The notes under the pieces: generated by a model
Seen by the model: the letters and a program-made list of their open reading frames with translations, nothing else
Databases searched by the model: none
What the model was told of the DNA's origin: nothing
Shown: piece by piece, positions 1-11,631 of the stretch
Position numbering within the stretch: position 1 is the stretch's first letter
Layout: each line of letters opens with the position of its first letter
Source of the DNA: Rhabdophis nuchalis
Lineage: Eukaryota; Chordata; Lepidosauria; Squamata; Natricidae
Assembly: GCA_039707465.1 (NCBI GenBank)
Contig: CM077648.1
Span: 27,159,119-27,223,118 of the forward strand
Direction of reading: 5' to 3'
DNA length: 64,000 nucleotides
Made by a program: the position numbers and the translations under genes

Positions 1-103
1 GAGACTGTGTGTTCTAGTCCTACCATGCCCATAAAGCATGGTAGGTAAGTAACCTTGGGCCAGTCACTTTCTCTCAGCCCTAGGAAGAAGGCAATGGTAA
101 ACC

Positions 104-319
104 CAGGGGTGAAATCCAGCAGGTTCTGACAGGTTCAGGAGAACTGGTAGCGGACATTTTGAGTAGTTCAGAGAACCAGCAAATACCACATCTGGCTGGC
201 CCCAGAGTGGGGTGGGAATGGAAATTTTGCAATATCCTTCCCCTGCCATGCCCACCAAGCCACACCCACCAAGCCACGCCCACAGAACTAAGAATAAAAA
301 AAATTGAATTTCACCACTG
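104..319 (+). mobile_element. Non-autonomous hAT element, family N1 (216 bp)
   Basis: The element runs from CAGGGGTGAAATC to GAATTTCACCACTG, so the ends are inverted repeats of hAT type. It is flanked by ggtaaacc on the left (96-103) and ggcaaacc on the right (320-327), an 8-bp target duplication with one mismatch. It has no open frame of its own and would need a transposase from elsewhere. Related copies lie at 1985-2139, 13925-14174, 14883-15153 and 60356-60554. The family shares a core with 'accggtag', 'gttcagagaacc' and 'ccacgccca' motifs. Confidence 0.85.
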
Positions 320-327
320 GGCAAACC

Positions 328-1984
328 ACTTCCAAAGAATTTTGCTGCCCCCCTAAAAAAAACCACCTTCAGCTGGACCAGATTGATTGGAAGAAAACAA
401 CTACAACAACTACTACAACAACAACGATCTTCCAAGAAAGTCTTGGAACTTACAATTTAGACAAAAAATGCTAGAGAAAACATGGGATATTTTCTATCCC
501 ATTCCTGTCTTCAGTTCATGAGTTGTATCTTTTTTTCACAATGATAAAAAAAGTAAGAATATGTATACAGTATGTAATTCCTATTGTAACAGTGATTTGG
601 AGTTGATGGGAAGGATGTACTAGTTTTAAAATTCTCTGTATGAGTTCTTACAACGTGCTAAACTAATGTAGAATGGAGATGGATATTTCGTGGTCAGCAG
701 ACTATGAATCAGGCTGCCAGCAAGTGCCCAGGAATGCGGTGATTACCTTTTAAGAAGCTCTAACATATGGATACATCCTGGCTAATTATGTCATGCATGA
801 TCCTCTCCATCTAATCTCAACATCTAAAGGGGACTTTTGGAGAGTCTCATCTCCATATGGAATTCAGGGGATGTAAACTATGGGTTGGGCCTTGTCAGTC
901 ATACTCTTCCTTGCAAGTACATCCGATTACCTCTCTTTTCATGACTGTGAAGATTATTTTATTTCAATGGTCTTCAGCTCTTAGCACCACTGCGGGTGAA
1001 TGTACTACACGTACATGATTTGGCATGTTTATATTGATGCTTTTCGTAAGTGAATCCTGCTCAAAATCTTACTAGAATACAGAAATGGACCAACATTATA
1101 AAATGAACATATACATATGTATCAATTCATGGGTATTGTACATCATGTGAATATGGAAACTGTTTTGTTAACCTGAAATCAGAGAAGTAGCTAAAACTAC
1201 TAGCTCTGGGCTGCAAAAAATCTAGACTATCACCAGAGGGCAGCAAAGAAAAGTCAAACAAACAAACAAACAAATATCTTTGCTGTCATCTAGTGATCAC
1301 TTGATGCTTTGCAGTCGAGATCTGGTACCTCTGTTCAACTTGTATGCTGAAATTTAGGTAGCTTAAGTTACAGAAATCATAGTTGGGCTTTACTTTTGCA
1401 AACAAAATTAATTTACTGTATAAATAAATGAGCTCTAATTGTGATATTAAGGCCATATTCCTAAGTATGTTTACAATGTAGCTATTTCTTTTTATTATAT
1501 TGTGACTTAATTTCAGAGAAATAAGTCTATCAGACATAGATATAATAACTCTCTGCTGATAATTCAGTTGCATTTTTCGTTGCCCCCCCCCTCACTAATC
1601 ATGTTCCTTCAATTCAAATTCAACTATGTTCAGAGATGGGTGTGACAAAATTGTTTGCAATTTAAATAATACAAAACTTTCTGGCAACTAGACAGTAGAG
1701 GAAAGTGATAGCAAGAAACATTATTAAAGCATATATTATAGCAAAGAGATGCATTCTAATCGTTTGAAAAAGATAGTACATATGGATTGTGTTTGCAGCA
1801 TGCCTTTACATCTAACCATGCTTTGGTCAACTAAACCAATTAAATCAATGTTTGGATTTACATGGCACATCAAACCATGAATCAACACATGCCCACCTAC
1901 ACAATGGGCCAAACTTAAATATGGTTGCAAAGTGGGCAGACTGGCATTTTATCTGATCCCTGCTGTAATTTGATGTAGCAATTT
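328..1984. other. Single-copy AT-rich DNA
   Basis: No gene, RNA or recognisable transposon is seen. There are only short simple runs, such as a (CAAA)n stretch near 1257-1275 and a poly-C run near 1584. Confidence 0.6.
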
Positions 1985-2139
1985 GAGTTCACCTGCTCAG
2001 GAGGCAATGGGGATTTTGCAGTAACCATCCCCCTGAAATGGGGAGGGAATAGAGATTTTACAGTATCCTTCCCCTGCCACACCCACCAAGCCACACCCAC
2101 CATAGGATCGGTAGTAAAAAAATTTGAATCCCATCACTG
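1985..2139 (+). mobile_element. Partial hAT N1 element
   Basis: The right part of the N1 family is clear: a 'ggaatagagattttacagta' region, two 'ccaagccacaccca' motifs and the end TTTGAATCCCATCACTG at 2139. The left terminus is missing or too diverged, so the left boundary is approximate and no target duplication could be confirmed. Confidence 0.7.
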
Positions 2140-3072
2140 ATATTATAAATTCTCAATTCACTATTTTAATGAACAATTTTGCTGACCAAGGTGAGCAGGA
2201 TTAGATTAAAAGGACCGGCTGTTGGAAAAAAACTGACACTGCAGGGACATGGTAGACAGCAATTGCAACTCTCTCTTTAACCGTACCTTGAAAATGATAA
2301 AACATTGACAGTTGAGAAAAGCACTGCTTTAAGGGCAAATTCAGTGGCATGCAGTAGATTGCTTTTTGTCTGGGAGATCTGCCAAGTTCTCTTACTCCCT
2401 GTAATATACCATGTCAAAAAGTTGGCTCTTTATTATACAACTTTTTTCCCCTTCTGAAAATCTGTTTCATCTGGAAGCAGAAGGGGTACATTTGCTCTTC
2501 CAGTGGAATACTCCTTTGCAAAGCGCACTACATTTCTCTTGGCAGGAAAATAGTAAATTTTCTTTACTGGCTGAATATGGCTTTCGAATCTTTTACTTTT
2601 TATATGAATCAGTTCTGGCACCATCTGTCAAAACAATACGCTTAAATGCTTTTAGAAAACATTTTTTTTCTGATTAAATTTATTACATGCTGTCTTTGAA
2701 TTTATGGAAGGCTGAATGTGATAATAGAGATAAAATAGCTCTCAGTGACATGGTTCTTATCTGATAAGAACGCTGCCTTGGACTTCACTATGGAGCTTAT
2801 TAGGAAATGGATTGTGGTAAAATAACGCATCACCAAGATTGAAGAGGAGTATCAACCCCCCCCCTCTCACTTCCCCAAGAGGAGCATCAACCCCACACTT
2901 CTGATATGAAAATTTTACTAAGTAGTCAAACTTAACATACAAATCTAATTCTAAACCAGGTGAGGATTATGGTAGCTGTGAATCACAGGACCTCTGCAGG
3001 TTGGAGAAAGTGGAGTTGTCATCACAACATATTTTTCTTTGTTAAGAGAAAGCACAATGAAAGAATTATATT
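2140..3072. other. Single-copy DNA, no gene seen
   Basis: AT-rich sequence with short homopolymer runs (poly-C at about 2857-2865). An 88-codon open frame at 2411-2677 shows no recognisable domain and lies in low-complexity AT-rich DNA. I do not call it a gene. Confidence 0.55.
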
Positions 3073-3084
3073 TCTCTCTCTATA

Positions 3085-3441
3085 AAGTAAATGTAAATGT
3101 TCCTCTCGCACATATGCGCTAGTTGTTCCCGACTCTAGGGGATGGGTGGTGGTGCTCATCTCCATTTCAAAGCTGAAGAGCCAGCGCTGTCCAAAGATGT
3201 CTCCGTGGTCATGGGGCCGGCATGACTAAATGCCAAAGGCACACGGAATGTTGTTACCTTCCCACCAAAGGTGGTCTCTATTATTTTATTCGCATTTTTA
3301 CATGCTTTCGAACTGCTAGGTTGGCAGAAGCTGGGACAAATAACGGGAGATCACTTCGTTAGGGATTGGAACCACCGAATTGCCGACCTTTCTGATCGAC
3401 AAGTTCAGCATCTTAGCTACTGAGCCACTATGTCCCCCATG
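3085..3441 (-). mobile_element. Sauria-type tRNA-derived SINE, full length
   Basis: On the minus strand this reads from the tRNA-like head (A/B-box-like, with 'gttcgaatccctag'-type B box, here diverged) through a body ('gcaagtagaaaaatagg' equivalent, 'tttagtcatgccggcc', 'gagtcgggaacgactagc') to a tail of acctttac type. It is flanked by a perfect 12-bp target duplication, tctctctctata, at 3073-3084 and 3442-3453. Such SINEs depend on Bov-B LINE machinery (established knowledge). Confidence 0.9.
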
Positions 3442-3453
3442 TCTCTCTCTATA

Positions 3454-3931
3454 GGGTCATCATAATTTGGCTATTTTGTAGCCACAAGGACAGGAGGGCA
3501 GGTGTGAGGCATTCAAAACAACAACGAGAATTTTACCTTTTTGCTTCAGTTGGGTAGTTCTTGGTCCTCTCCACCTTTTGGACAAATTGACCCCGACATT
3601 GCACATGGTGGTTTTTAAATTATTGGGATTGTAATCCAAAACTATATGGAATATATCATGTACTGTACCCATAATTTATTATACTTGGAAGGTATACTGA
3701 ATATAATGATTGTTATTCTCAGGTAATTTGAAAGTGATCTAGTGACTAGAATGGGGTTTTAAGTTTTGAACTGCCCCCCCCCCCAAATGAAGGCATTATT
3801 TTACCCATATTGTTGCATCTGGCCTATGCTGTTTGCCTCTTTGTTAGTTTGTGCAGTATTCCTACTTATCATTGTCATTAAAGAAAAGAGGGTTTTCTTC
3901 TACCCTCAGATTGGCTGAAATGTTTCAAGAT
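3454..3931. other. Single-copy DNA
   Basis: No gene or transposon is recognised. There is a poly-C run near 3774-3785. Confidence 0.55.
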
Positions 3932-3984
3932 GTACATACATACATACATACATACATACATACATACATACATACATACATACA
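3932..3984. repeat. (CATA)n microsatellite
   Basis: A tandem tetranucleotide of about 13 units directly abuts the 3' end of the minus-strand SINE that starts at 3985. The array and 'ttacatacatatgg' at 4673 on the far side suggest the SINE inserted into, or duplicated, a CATA-rich target. Confidence 0.95.
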
Positions 3985-4672
3985 GGTAAAGGTTCCCCTC
4001 GCACCAGGGGTGGGTTTCTGCAGGTTCGCACCTACTCGCGAGAACCGGTTGGTGAAATTTAGAGAACCGGTGAGAGGGGGTTCCATCGGCGTACCTGGAA
4101 GTAAATCTGGCCCACCGCTGCCAGTGACCCAACGGAAAGGAAAGGAAAGGAAGGAAGAAAGGAAAGAAAGAAAGAAAGAAAGAAAGAGAATTTATCATCA
4201 CAATTGAGTCCAAAATTTTGGTTGCTAAGCAAGAGCGTTGTTAAATGAGTTTCACCACATTTTAAAAGGTGGCCACTCCCACCTGTCACATGACTGCCAA
4301 GCCACGCCCACAAAATAGGCCACATCTACAGAGTAGGTTCTAAAAAATTTGAAACCCACCACTGCCTCGCACGTATGTGCTAGTCGTTCCCGACTCTAAG
4401 GACAGTGCTCACCTATGTTTCAAAGCTGAAAAGCCAGCGCTATCCAAAGACGTCTCCGTGATCATGTGGCCGGCATGACTAAAAGCCAAAGGTGCATGGA
4501 ACACTGTTACATTCCCACCAAAGGTGGTTCCTATTTTCCTTGCACTTTTACATCCTTTCGAACTGCTAAGTTGGCAGAAGCTGGGACAAGAAATGTTAGC
4601 TCACTCTGTTAAGTGGTGCTAGGGATTCGAACCACTGAACTGCTGACCTTAGCCACTGGGCCACCACACCCC
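3985..4672 (-). mobile_element. Sauria-type SINE split by a hAT insertion
   Basis: The SINE tail lies at 3985-4004 and the rest at 4373-4672. Between them sits the hAT element at 4005-4364 with its duplicated target cctcgcac. With the hAT and one duplicate ignored, the two halves read as one continuous SINE. The SINE is therefore older than the hAT insertion. Confidence 0.9.
4005..4364 (+). mobile_element. Chimeric non-autonomous hAT element, family N2 (360 bp)
   Basis: The ends are CAGGGGTGGGTTTC and GAAACCCACCACTG. A perfect 8-bp target duplication, cctcgcac, lies at 3997-4004 and 4365-4372. Inside, in order: a unit with two 'gagaaccggt' motifs, a GGAAA/GAAA purine array (about 4136-4188), and a stretch from about 4190 to 4270 ('cacaattgagtccaaaatt', 'gttgctaag', 'gttaaatgagttt') that resembles the Tigger-like MITE at 17701-18097. 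A hAT right end follows. The same layout occurs at 54938-55387. Confidence 0.9.
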
Positions 4673-6073
4673 TTACATACATATGGCTTATTAAAGTATT
4701 ACAGTAGATCTTTATGAGATAACAAATGTTTTTTTTAACAGCTAGAAGGTGCCCAAATTTAAGAAATATCTTAAAAACCTGTTGTTATCCCTTGTGTAAA
4801 TGAAGCCCAAATATTATTCATTACTTTAGTTTCTTTGAAAACTCATTTTATTCTGATGAAACAAAGGGGGAAAAATGCTGGAGTTATAACCATGACTTTT
4901 TAACCATTTGCACACCCAGTAAAAGGAAGCTGAGTATTTGTCTAAATAACCTGTTCTACTGATTAGTTTTAGTTTAGTTTATTGGTTACTGATGAACGAT
5001 TCCTATGGTTTGGAACTGTCCTAACATTCTGCTGGGATTTGCCTGTCTTATTTAGAATCTTGCCATTCAGAAACCAACTTCCAGGAGTTCTCAAACACAA
5101 TACATAAACCATCAACATATTCTTTCAGTGCACTTAGATATACTCCATCTGGCCCTGGAAATTAAAGCTATTTCAAAGTAAATAAGTTTTCCTTAATCAT
5201 GTTTCCACCACCTTTGGCTTTCAATCCTGACACTTCATCCTGCTCTTCACAATTGCCTGATGGAACACAAACTCTTTGCAAGAAAAGACTGAGCCAAACA
5301 GAAGTTGAATAGGTTTGCTTTCTTTTGTTATCTGTCAGCTTTTTGCCACATTCATTGAGCGCTCTGACAGTTCTTTCCTATTTTGATCTTATTAGACCTT
5401 TTAGTTTTCTTTAATATCCTTCACCAACTTCAGATCACTTGGTGAAAGCAAAAAGATGACATGGTTCTCGTAAATCAGGCGCTTCAAATGTTCTGAAATC
5501 TTCATCTGGCAGTTTCAGTAATTGGAAGAGGCTTCTCTGCATTCACTGTGCATATGAGAATGTTCTTCCAGAAGCCGATTGCAACAGTTAGTAGAATTCC
5601 TCCTTCCTATGTAACAAATGCATGGAACTCTTTTTTCTAGCTACTGCAAATGCTGGAAAAGGCTTCTTTTCACTTTTGGAAGCAGCTGCATTGTTTCTGA
5701 AGCAGTTTTAAAGGAATGTATTACATAAAGCTTTGTTAAATCAAAACACACATCAAAGCTTTGCCCGGTTCCATTCTAAATAACAAAGTTGAATTTACTT
5801 AGCGAAATCAACATTTTGCTGGGGTTTTTTCTTTTGAAGGAAAATTCTCTTTTTCTCTATCTCAGAGGTTAACAGCAGCAATATCCAATTTCCTCAAAGT
5901 TTGCTTTATTGCAAAGTCTTTTATTGTCTAAGGAGTTCCAATATAAATTATGTCTGTTACATTCCTTCGGAACAAAGAAACTAGGAGAAATAGGAAGCTG
6001 TCCTACCAGGGTCTATTTCTACTTGGAAACGTCAAATAGGATTGAAAACTATTTTATTATCAAAGTTTTAAAT
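4673..6073. other. Single-copy DNA
   Basis: A long stretch with no recognised repeat or coding region. Only short open frames are present, none with recognisable motifs. Confidence 0.55.
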
Positions 6074-6074
6074 G

Positions 6075-6424
6075 ACCTAAGGCTCAGTGGCTAAGATGGT
6101 GAGCTTGTCAATCAGAAAAGTTGGCAGTTTGGTGGTTCGAATCCCTAGTGTCGCGTAACGGAGTGAGCTCCCGTAACTTATCCCAGCTTCTGCCAACCTT
6201 GCAGTTCAAAAGCATGTAAAAATGCAAGTAGAAAAATAAGAACCACCTTTGGTGGGAAGATAACAGCATTCTGTGCGCCTTTGGTGTTTAGTCATGCCGG
6301 CCCCATGACCACGGAGACATCTTCAGACAGCGCTGGCTCTTCAGCTTTGAAATGGAGATGAGCATCACCCCCTAGATTCGGGAACAACTAGCACAAATGT
6401 GCTAGGGGAACCTTTACCTTACCT
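6075..6424 (+). mobile_element. Sauria-type SINE
   Basis: The degraded head 'ctcagtggctaag' and the B-box-like 'ggttcgaatccctag' near 6134 are followed by the usual body and a tail ending ctttaccttacctt. No clean target duplication was found. Confidence 0.85.
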
Positions 6425-7050
6425 TCAATGAGAACTGTGCAGCTAACTGTTGAGGAATAAGGTTTGAAACTCACTGGCAGGAAAAACGCAAAAGTATCAT
6501 CATTTCATTATAGGACATATAATCTTGGTTTAGGACATGAAAGATCTTCATTGGAAATGGAGCATGGTAAATGTCACACAGTATGTGAAAATGGGTGTTG
6601 TTCTTGGAGATGATTTAGGCTTAGAGGAAAAAAAACCGTGTGGTATTTGTGTGATGAAACAGAAAATCTAGCCAATTTCTGTCATGGTTGAAGCTGTGTT
6701 GCCAGCTTAGAGACCACGTCTTCTTTGTTCTACTGCTATCCCTAAAGCATACAACAGAGAACATGGCCAACCCATTCCTCAGTTTTAAAATAGCCACCGA
6801 ATCTTATTATAAGTTGAATTGTTGAGTCGCTTATACTACGCACAGAGAAGTCCATTTCTCAATTCACCCCGTGAAAATTTCCTACACTTTTTCGCTTACA
6901 TTTAGATGCTGTAGTGTGCTGGCAGAGACAATTTCCATTTCCATAATTGGACTTATTGTAGCACACATTGCTTTGGCTAGGAAGAATTATAATATCTAAG
7001 GGCCAAAGGATTCCGAAGGTTGCCAATAAAGGAAGAAATATATAGCAGCA
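6425..7050. other. Single-copy DNA
   Basis: No recognised feature. Confidence 0.5.
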
Positions 7051-7081
7051 ATGTGTGTGTGTGTGTGTGTGTGTGTGTGTT
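7051..7081. repeat. (TG)n microsatellite
   Basis: About 15 TG units. It explains the cysteine/valine and histidine/threonine runs in overlapping open frames. Confidence 0.97.
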
Positions 7082-7856
7082 GGGGGCAGGGATTGAGCTC
7101 ATGGCAAATGTATTTTTCTCCATGAAACTCAGTGGAGATGATCTCAGAAGCACTATTGCTGTTAATTTCCAGCTGTTCCAGAAGAGGAACTCCCCCCCCC
7201 CATATCCCTCTTGTAAGGAACACAGTTTGCTAAGCAACAATGCTAGTAGATTGCACCAAATGGGTCAGCTGGTTTGCAGCTGGAGACTGCTGGTAACTCA
7301 AACTTCATCCTTTGCATTCTTGCAATGGATTGATATTTCAAACGTCTCGTTCCCCTTTGTTTCTCTTTAATACTTCTATCATCAAGGCTAAACTGATGTC
7401 ACTCTGTGCGGCAATGTGAGGAAATACGACTTCTGTTCAATGTAAATCTCAATTTTAGTCCATCGCTGAGCTTTGTGGTAACGTAAGACTCAAATAGCAT
7501 TCAGATTTGGAAAAGATCTTCCCTTAAGCTTAGAGTTTTAAATCATTGATTTGTTGTATTTATTGGAGGTATTATGAAGTTGAATCAATTTTAAGTATTT
7601 GACGATTTTTCTTTTTTCGGAGGCTAAAGCATGTCTGCATATCCTTGTTGGAATGAAAGGAAAGGATTGTGCTAATTCGTCACATACTGTTTGAAAAACC
7701 CTTTTGGAGAAGGTGTGGGTTAGAATATCAATTCCTTGCCTGTAGAATGCTGGTGCTCGAATAAAGTCCTGTTTAAATTACCTGTGATGGAGAATGAGAT
7801 CGTTTTGCCTGTGCCCCCCCTCCCACTTTCTGAACATAACATTGCTATCTGTCCTC
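7082..7856. other. Single-copy DNA
   Basis: No recognised feature. Confidence 0.5.
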
Positions 7857-9370
7857 TAGAATAGAATATAATTCTTTATAGAATAGAATGGAATTCTTTA
7901 TAGAATAGAATAGAATTCTTTATAGAATAGAATGGAATTCTTTATAGAATAGAATGGAATTCTTTATAGAACAGAATGGAATTCTTTATAGAATAGAATG
8001 GAATTCTTTATAGAACAGAATGGAATTCTTTATAGAACAGAATGGAATTCTTTATAGAATAGAATGGAATTCTTTATAGAATAGAATGGAATTCTTTATA
8101 GAACAGAATGGAATTCTTTATAGAATAGAATGGAATTCTTTATAGAATAGAATGGAATTCTTTATAGAATAGAATATAATTCTTTATAGAATAGAATGGA
8201 ATTCTTTATAGAATAGAATAGAATTCTTTATAGAATGGAATAAAATAGAATTCTTTATAGAATGGAATAAAATAGAATTCTTTATAGAATGGAATAAAAT
8301 AGAATTCTTTATAGAATGGAATAAAATAGAATTCTTTATAGAATGGAATAAAATAGAATTCTTTATAGAATGGAATAAAATAGAATTCTTTATAGAATAG
8401 AATTGAATGAATAGAATAGAATAGAATAGAATTCTTTATAGAATAGAATAGAATTCTTTATAGAATAGAATAGAATAGAATATAATTCTTTATAGAATAG
8501 AATAATAAAATAGAATTCTTTATAGAATAGAATAATAAAATAGAATTCTTTATAGAATAGAATGGAATTCTTTATAGAATAAAATAGAATTCTTTATAGA
8601 ATAGAATAGAATTCTTTATAGAATAGAATAGAATACTTTATAGAATAGAATAGAATTCTTTATAGAATGGAATAGAATAGAATTCTTTATAGAATGGAAT
8701 AGAATAGAATTCTTTATAGAATAGAATAGAATTCTTTATAGAATAGAATAATAAAATAGAATTCTTTATAGAATAGAATAGAATTCTTTATAGAATGGAA
8801 TAAAATAGAATTCTTTATAGAATGGAATAAAATAGAATTCTTTATAGAATGGAATAAAATAGAATTCTTTATAGAATAGAACAGAATGAATAGAATAGAA
8901 TAGAATTCTTTATAGAATAGAATAGAATTCTTTATAGAATAGAATAGAATAGAATTCTTTATAGAATAGAATAATAAAATAGAATTCTTTATAGAATAGA
9001 ATAATAAAATAGAATTCTTTATAGAATAGAATGGAATTCTTTATAGAATAGAATAGAATAGAATTCTTTATAGAATAGAATAGAATACTTTATGGAATAG
9101 AATAGAATTCTTTATAGAATAGAATAGAATAGAATTCTTTATAGAATAGAATAATAAAATAGAATTCTTTATAGAATAGAATAATAAAATAGAATTCTTT
9201 ATACAATAGAATAGAATGAATAGAATAGAATTCTTTATAGAATGGAATAAAACAGAATTCTTTATAGAATAGAATAGAATTCTTTATAGAATAGAATAGA
9301 ATTCTTTATAGAATGGAATAGAATAGAATTCTTTATAGAATAGAATAGAATTCTTTATCAAATAGAATAG
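7857..9370 (-). repeat. LINE-tail-derived satellite with higher-order structure
   Basis: About 1.5 kb of near-identical units. Each holds the 11-mer GAATTCTTTAT (an EcoRI site in most units) followed by one or more AGAAT/AATAG pentamers. At least three unit types recur: about 22 bp (ends 'gaatagaatg'), about 27 bp (ends 'gaatggaataaaata') and about 30 bp (ends 'gaatagaataataaaata'). Rare variants recur at a distance: 'gaatgaatag' at 8405 and 8884, 'gaatacttta' at 8631 and 9083, giving a higher-order period near 450-480 bp. The last unit runs straight into the LINE 3' end at 9371, so the array grew from that tail. Confidence 0.9.
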
Positions 9371-9900
9371 AATTCTTTATTGGCCAAGTGTGATTGGTCA
9401 CACAAGGAATTTGTCTTTAGTGCATATGCTCTCAGTGTACATAAAAAAAATATGTTCATCAAGAAGCATAAGATGCAACACTTAGTGATAGTCATAGGAT
9501 ACAAATAAACAATCAATAATATTAGGAAATAATAAAACAATATAAATTGTAAAGATACAAACAATATGGTTATAACCATAAGTGGGAAGTGAAGGAAGGA
9601 AGGAAGGAAGGGGCGAATAATAGTAATACAGTCTTAGTGCCTTTTTCTCCTCAAATAAAATCCAACCCATAAAAAAAACAAATATTAACAAAGCCAAATA
9701 CAATGCAATATGATAAAACAGGAACAGCGGCAATAGTAGTCCAATAAGTCTAGGGAGATGATATGTTGTTAACTAATTAGGCCCAAGCTTGTTGAAATAA
9801 TAGAGACTTTAGATATTCTTTAAGCGCCATTAAAGTGGGACCCAGGTTTATTTCCAGCTGGGCGTGAGAGCTCTATTTTGGGTGTCGACAAGGAGATCAC
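9371..9900 (-). mobile_element. 3' UTR of a CR1/L3-like snake LINE
   Basis: From the array outwards the sequence is 'attctttattggccaagtg', 'cacacaaggaatttgtctt' and 'gcatatgctctcagtgtac', which I recognise as a common snake LINE 3' terminus read in reverse. The 5' boundary is not visible and the inner limit is approximate. It contains a short (GGAA)n run at about 9591-9611. No reverse-transcriptase frame remains. Its clade is given from memory of published snake repeat work. Confidence 0.65.
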
Positions 9901-10029
9901 TGCCTCATATGTTTCAGCTAACAATAGATCTTTTCTGCATCCGAATAATGTAAAGAGGAAGTCATAAGTTTCTTTCTCTGTCGGTTGTGGGAAGAGGGCT
10001 TAGTTAGTGTATTGTAGCAAAACAAAACT

Positions 10030-10240
10030 GAAGACGCCCAGTAGCATCTTTTCTGACTAAGACATTTTATGCGAGGTTGAAGCTTTGGAGAACTGCAGTT
10101 TCCTTCATCAGAGGGGAGAGAGTAATTCTCCATCAGCCTAGCTAGTCTTTGTCTCTGATAAAGTGGCTGCAGTTCACCAAAGCCTGTGCCTCTTAACAAA
10201 ATTTATTAGTTCAGAAAAATATGCTATTGGGCTCCTTCAG
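10030..10240. repeat. Large inverted repeat (arms about 80 bp, loop about 45 bp)
   Basis: The left arm (10030-10111) contains 'gcccagtagcatcttttctg' and 'ctttggagaactgcagtt'. The right arm (10155-10240) carries the diverged reverse complement ('ctgcagttcaccaaagc', 'atgctattgggctccttc'). It resembles a dispersed vertebrate repeat inserted twice head to head, or a foldback element. The family is not identified. Confidence 0.7.
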
Positions 10241-10563
10241 ATGTTTTTTTTCTGTCCAGGTGTAGCACTTGGCATTTGAAAGTGTGCTGGGGACCACCTT
10301 CAAAAAATAGCTTTGATCAGAACAAAAAATATTGTAGGTGGACTGGATGCCAGATGTAAACAAAATTGGATTTAATGTAAGTTACATCATCCACAACTTA
10401 ACTTTGTGTTTAATTTTCTTATAAAGTTTTATTTGGAGCTGACTTTTGAAGACACCCTTGGGGCTACACTGGAAGCTGGATGTGGTTTTGGGAATCCACT
10501 TGCATCTCTAACACATAAAAAACAAAACCAGATTTATATAAGAGGAAGGAATCTCTTAATTAA
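10241..10563. other. Single-copy DNA
   Basis: No recognised feature. Confidence 0.5.
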
Positions 10564-10915
10564 GGGATGCGGTGCCTCAGTGGCTAACACTCTGGGATTG
10601 TCGATTAGAAGGTCAGCAGTTCGGTGGTTTGAATCCCTAGTGCCACGTAACGGAGTGAGCTTCCATTACTTGTCCCAGCTTCTGCCAATGTAGAAGTTCG
10701 AAAACATGTAAAAAAATGCAAGTAGAAAAATAGGAATCACTTCGGTGGGAAGATAACAGCACTCTGTGTGACTTCTGTATTTAGTCATGCTGGCTACATG
10801 ATCACAGAATCGTCATAAGACAGCCCTGGCTCTTCGGCTTAGAACCGGTGATGAGCACCGCCCCCTAGAGTTGGGAATGACTAGCACATATTTATGAAGG
10901 GAACCTTTACCTTTA
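10564..10915 (+). mobile_element. Sauria-type SINE
   Basis: Head 'gggatgcggtgcctcagtgg', B-box-like 'ggtttgaatccctag', body with 'gcaagtagaaaaatagg' and 'tttagtcatgctggc', tail 'gaacctttaccttta'. The overlapping 95-codon frame at 10406-10693 is a chance reading through the SINE. Confidence 0.9.
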
Positions 10916-11082
10916 ATTTCTTAGTTATCCAAGATCCAAGCCATTTAGGCTTTAAATAGAAGTGTCAGGAATTTTAATTCAGCTTGGAAACAGACTACAA
11001 TACAAACATTTCTCTTTAACAAAGGGTTTCCATTGTTCTCTTCTTTAATTCTTTCTGAGGTTCTTATACATTTATATCAATA

Positions 11083-11330
11083 TGTCCCAAAGGTGCTTTT
11101 TTCAAAAGGCAACTGGACTTTGTTTTTCCTTTGAAGACATTTCATTTCTCACCCAAGAAGCTTCTTCAGTTCTGACTGAATGGTGGAGGATGGAAGGATA
11201 TATTCCTTGCAGTCATCTGGTTGCCAGCAATCTTTCAGAGTTGTTGAGACAACTTGGAGATTTATCTGTGCCCTCAGGGACACCTGAATAGTACAATGGG
11301 GTGTGGAATGATGGCTAAGAATCTCCATAG
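11083..11330 (-). mobile_element. Short retroelement-like insertion with 15-bp target duplication
   Basis: A 248-bp segment starts 'tgtcccaaaggtgctttt' and ends 'ggctaagaatctccatag'. It is flanked by a perfect 15-bp duplication, acatttatatcaata, at 11068-11082 and 11331-11345. The 'cccaagaagcttcttcagt' block is a dispersed vertebrate repeat motif that also occurs twice, inverted, at 19327-19525. The long duplication argues for a target-primed retroelement. A Penelope-like origin is my best guess from the motif and is not proven. Confidence 0.75.
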
Positions 11331-11345
11331 ACATTTATATCAATA

Positions 11346-11623
11346 GTAGAAAAAAAATGGGGATTGTTCTTGTCCTGGGATACTATACTATAAAACTGCA
11401 GTTCATTATTTCATTTCATTTAGTGCATCAAATTTAGACAAGAATTATTTTTGAAACATTGAAAACAAAGCAGGTAAATAGGGTGGAAAAAATTGAGGCT
11501 TTTAAAACTGTTTGTGGCAGAAAAGAAAAATTGATATTTGTTTGAATCGCTATGTAGTTTGTGGTTATGAATTATTGCAATTGATTCTAATCTTTAACAT
11601 GTACGAGAGTCTCCTTTCCATGT
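11346..11623. other. Single-copy AT-rich DNA
   Basis: Nothing recognised. Confidence 0.5.
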
Positions 11624-11631
11624 TTATAATG

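Noticed and set aside
1733..2147. Pair of atattata 8-mers that could be a hAT target duplication around 1741-2139
   Set aside because: The sequence at 1741 is not a hAT terminus, and this AT-rich 8-mer is likely to recur by chance.
7857..9370. CRISPR-like regular repeats
   Set aside because: Units are contiguous without unique spacers, and the genome is eukaryotic.
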